Assembly: GCA_964007475.1 (NCBI GenBank)
Contig: CAXFZM010000154.1
Location: 1-64,000 of the forward strand
Direction: 5' to 3'
Source: Hybos culiciformis
Lineage: Eukaryota > Arthropoda > Insecta > Diptera > Hybotidae
DNA length: 64,000 nucleotides
Shown piece after piece: positions 62,910 through 64,000 of this stretch. Under the pieces are notes generated by a model. It searched no databases and was not told the DNA's origin. It saw only the letters and a program-made list of their open reading frames with translations. Each line of letters begins with the position of its first letter. Position 1 is the first letter of the stretch. A program made the translations under genes and the position numbers.

Positions 62910-63994
62910 GGAGCCAAATTCTATAACTATGTTGTTCAAAAAAATGTTGCTCGAGCGACACTAATTTTAAGTTTTGCTTTCTGTAACAAAAAAAATGTTG
63001 CTCGAACAACATTTCGTCTATCTAGTTCTTAAGTGCCGTATACGCATTTTTCGTATTTTTGGCAAATTGAGTTTGAAGTTGTAAGACTCAAACAATTGGT
63101 TCCAATTTAGCATATACGTCAAATAGGGGAAAAATATCTCGAGAACGCAAGGAGCTATTGAAATTTCGAGAAGAGCGTTCGAAAGATCGCCTTCGAGTTA
63201 GAATGAAGCAATCCCTAACTCCAAAAGTGCCAAAATGCGTATACGGCACTCAAGAACTAGATAGACGATTTTTTGAGCAACATATAATTTGATGTTGTTT
63301 TCAGTTTTTGGTATATAAAATTTAATTTTTTTTGGTGAATTTAGACATTTACAAAAAGTCGTGTATATAAAATTTTCGTTTTTTTCTCATGGTTTTTGTT
63401 AGTCCTCAAATTCCTCCGAAACGGCTAGACCGATTGTTATGAAATTTTTTATACACCTAAGTGAAGGCGGGAGTGGTTGACGGGAGAGGCTGGCGGGATT
63501 GGCAGCTAGGAGGGCCAGACAGAAGGGGAAGAAGGGAAGGGCAGAAGGAAGGGGTAGCGGATCAGCTAGTTTGAAAATCAAAATTTAAGAATATTAAAAA
63601 AATTTAAAAAAAATAATAAAATGGACAAGACCGAAATCGAAATTAAAAAAAAAAATAAAAAATTGAGAGAATAATGTAATATTTATTAATATTTTATAAT
63701 TATTCTATTTTTGAAAAACTTCAAATTTTTTTGACAAATTTACAATTTGAATTTTATTACACCAATCATAATTTTTTTTCTTTTTGACATTAATTTGATA
63801 CATATCTGAAGTAACTTATGTTATAGTTGCCGCATTTCAACTTTGTTTTTCTTAGTCGAGACTTATAGAATATAACATTTATTTTGAAAACAACATTACT
63901 TACAGAAAGTAAAATTTTTGTAACAACACAAAAATGTTGTTTTCAAAATGAACAATGTTGTCTTGAACAACATAGTTATAGAATTTGGCCCCAG
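62910..63994. mobile_element. Terminal-inverted-repeat element at the window end
   Basis: The left end reads GGAGCCAAATTCTATAACTA and continues TGTTGTTCAA. The right end is the inverse of GGGGCCAAATTCTATAACTA followed by TGTTGTTCAA, giving about 30-bp terminal inverted repeats. Inside, TCTATCTAGTTCTTAAGTGC near 63017 returns inverted near 63240-63271, so the left third is itself palindromic. No transposase frame is present. The target duplication is not clear. Confidence 0.75.
63395..63571 (+). mobile_element. Helitron-like 3' end fragment
   Basis: The piece begins near CCTCAAATTCCTCCGAAACGG and contains GGCTAGACCGATTGTTATGA. It passes through a purine-rich stretch and ends GGATCAGCTAGT. The CTAG end followed by T, after a GC-rich tail, fits Helitron 3' ends. 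It lies nested within the 62910-63994 element. No rep/helicase sequence is present, so only a remnant is claimed. Confidence 0.45.
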
Positions 63995-64000
63995 GACTCT

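Noticed and set aside
63399..63581. 60-codon Pro/Leu-rich minus-strand ORF
   Set aside because: It reads the purine-rich Helitron-like tail in reverse, so the composition explains it.
1..64000. tRNA, rRNA or small nucleolar RNA genes
   Set aside because: Scanning by eye I saw no tRNA A/B-box pair with a plausible cloverleaf and no rRNA-like stretch. This is a limit of manual reading rather than proof of absence.

Overview
The window is visibly very AT-rich, with many homopolymer runs, short GT..AG introns and long gene-free stretches full of decayed transposons. It reads as an arthropod, most likely insect, nuclear genome. The pickpocket-type DEG/ENaC channel, the mix of transposon families (Ty3/Gypsy, hAT, P, PIF/Harbinger-like and Helitron-like pieces, fold-backs) and eukaryotic housekeeping genes (SMC2, PSMG1) all fit this. 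I cannot place the species. Functions are assigned from recalled family motifs; no search was run.

Layout: 1-4730 is AT-rich with a spaced TAATACACGA motif. A recently inserted Ty3/Gypsy retrotransposon on the minus strand fills 4731-9772; its two LTRs differ at one base. It has gag, a textbook -1 slippery site at the gag stop and a pol frame broken once in protease. A palindromic repeat (11058-11575) precedes a truncated SMC2 (plus strand, 12203-14696). SMC2 converges with PSMG1 (minus, 14861-17268), in which a 478-bp block spanning an exon/intron/exon junction is present three times in tandem. Then come a GC-rich MITE (17514-17866) and a 78-bp-unit satellite with inverted copies at its edge (19849-21250).

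From 21786 to 28004 lie a six-exon SAM-domain-like gene and a zinc-finger protein with transposase-like motifs, both on the plus strand and probably the two genes of one DNA transposon. They are followed by a fold-back element with a self-complementary minisatellite core (28281-29177), an orphan terminal exon, and a long degenerate repeat ending in the terminus also seen at 11058. The pickpocket channel gene (minus, 35243-37033, six exons) is followed by a region where a copy of its penultimate exon sits inside a duplicated hAT-MITE locus (39164-40176). Next are an inverted pair of PIF/Harbinger-like MITEs (41689-42537) and a decayed hAT transposon (43112-46830).

The least familiar gene is a two-exon, 1139-residue protein on the minus strand (48208-51709). 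It joins a helical N-terminal part, a long glycine-rich region and a helical C-terminal part with one hydrophobic hairpin. A 172-residue ORF follows 53 bp downstream (47636-48154) and may be its detached C-terminal domain. The rest is AT-rich sequence with a P-element/THAP9-type transposase fragment (57773-58432) and a terminal-inverted-repeat element at the window end (62910-63994).

The host genes show no shared pathway. What unites the window is transposon activity and local duplication. Several breaks lie in homopolymer runs or near-identical tandem copies, so assembly error competes with real pseudogenisation.
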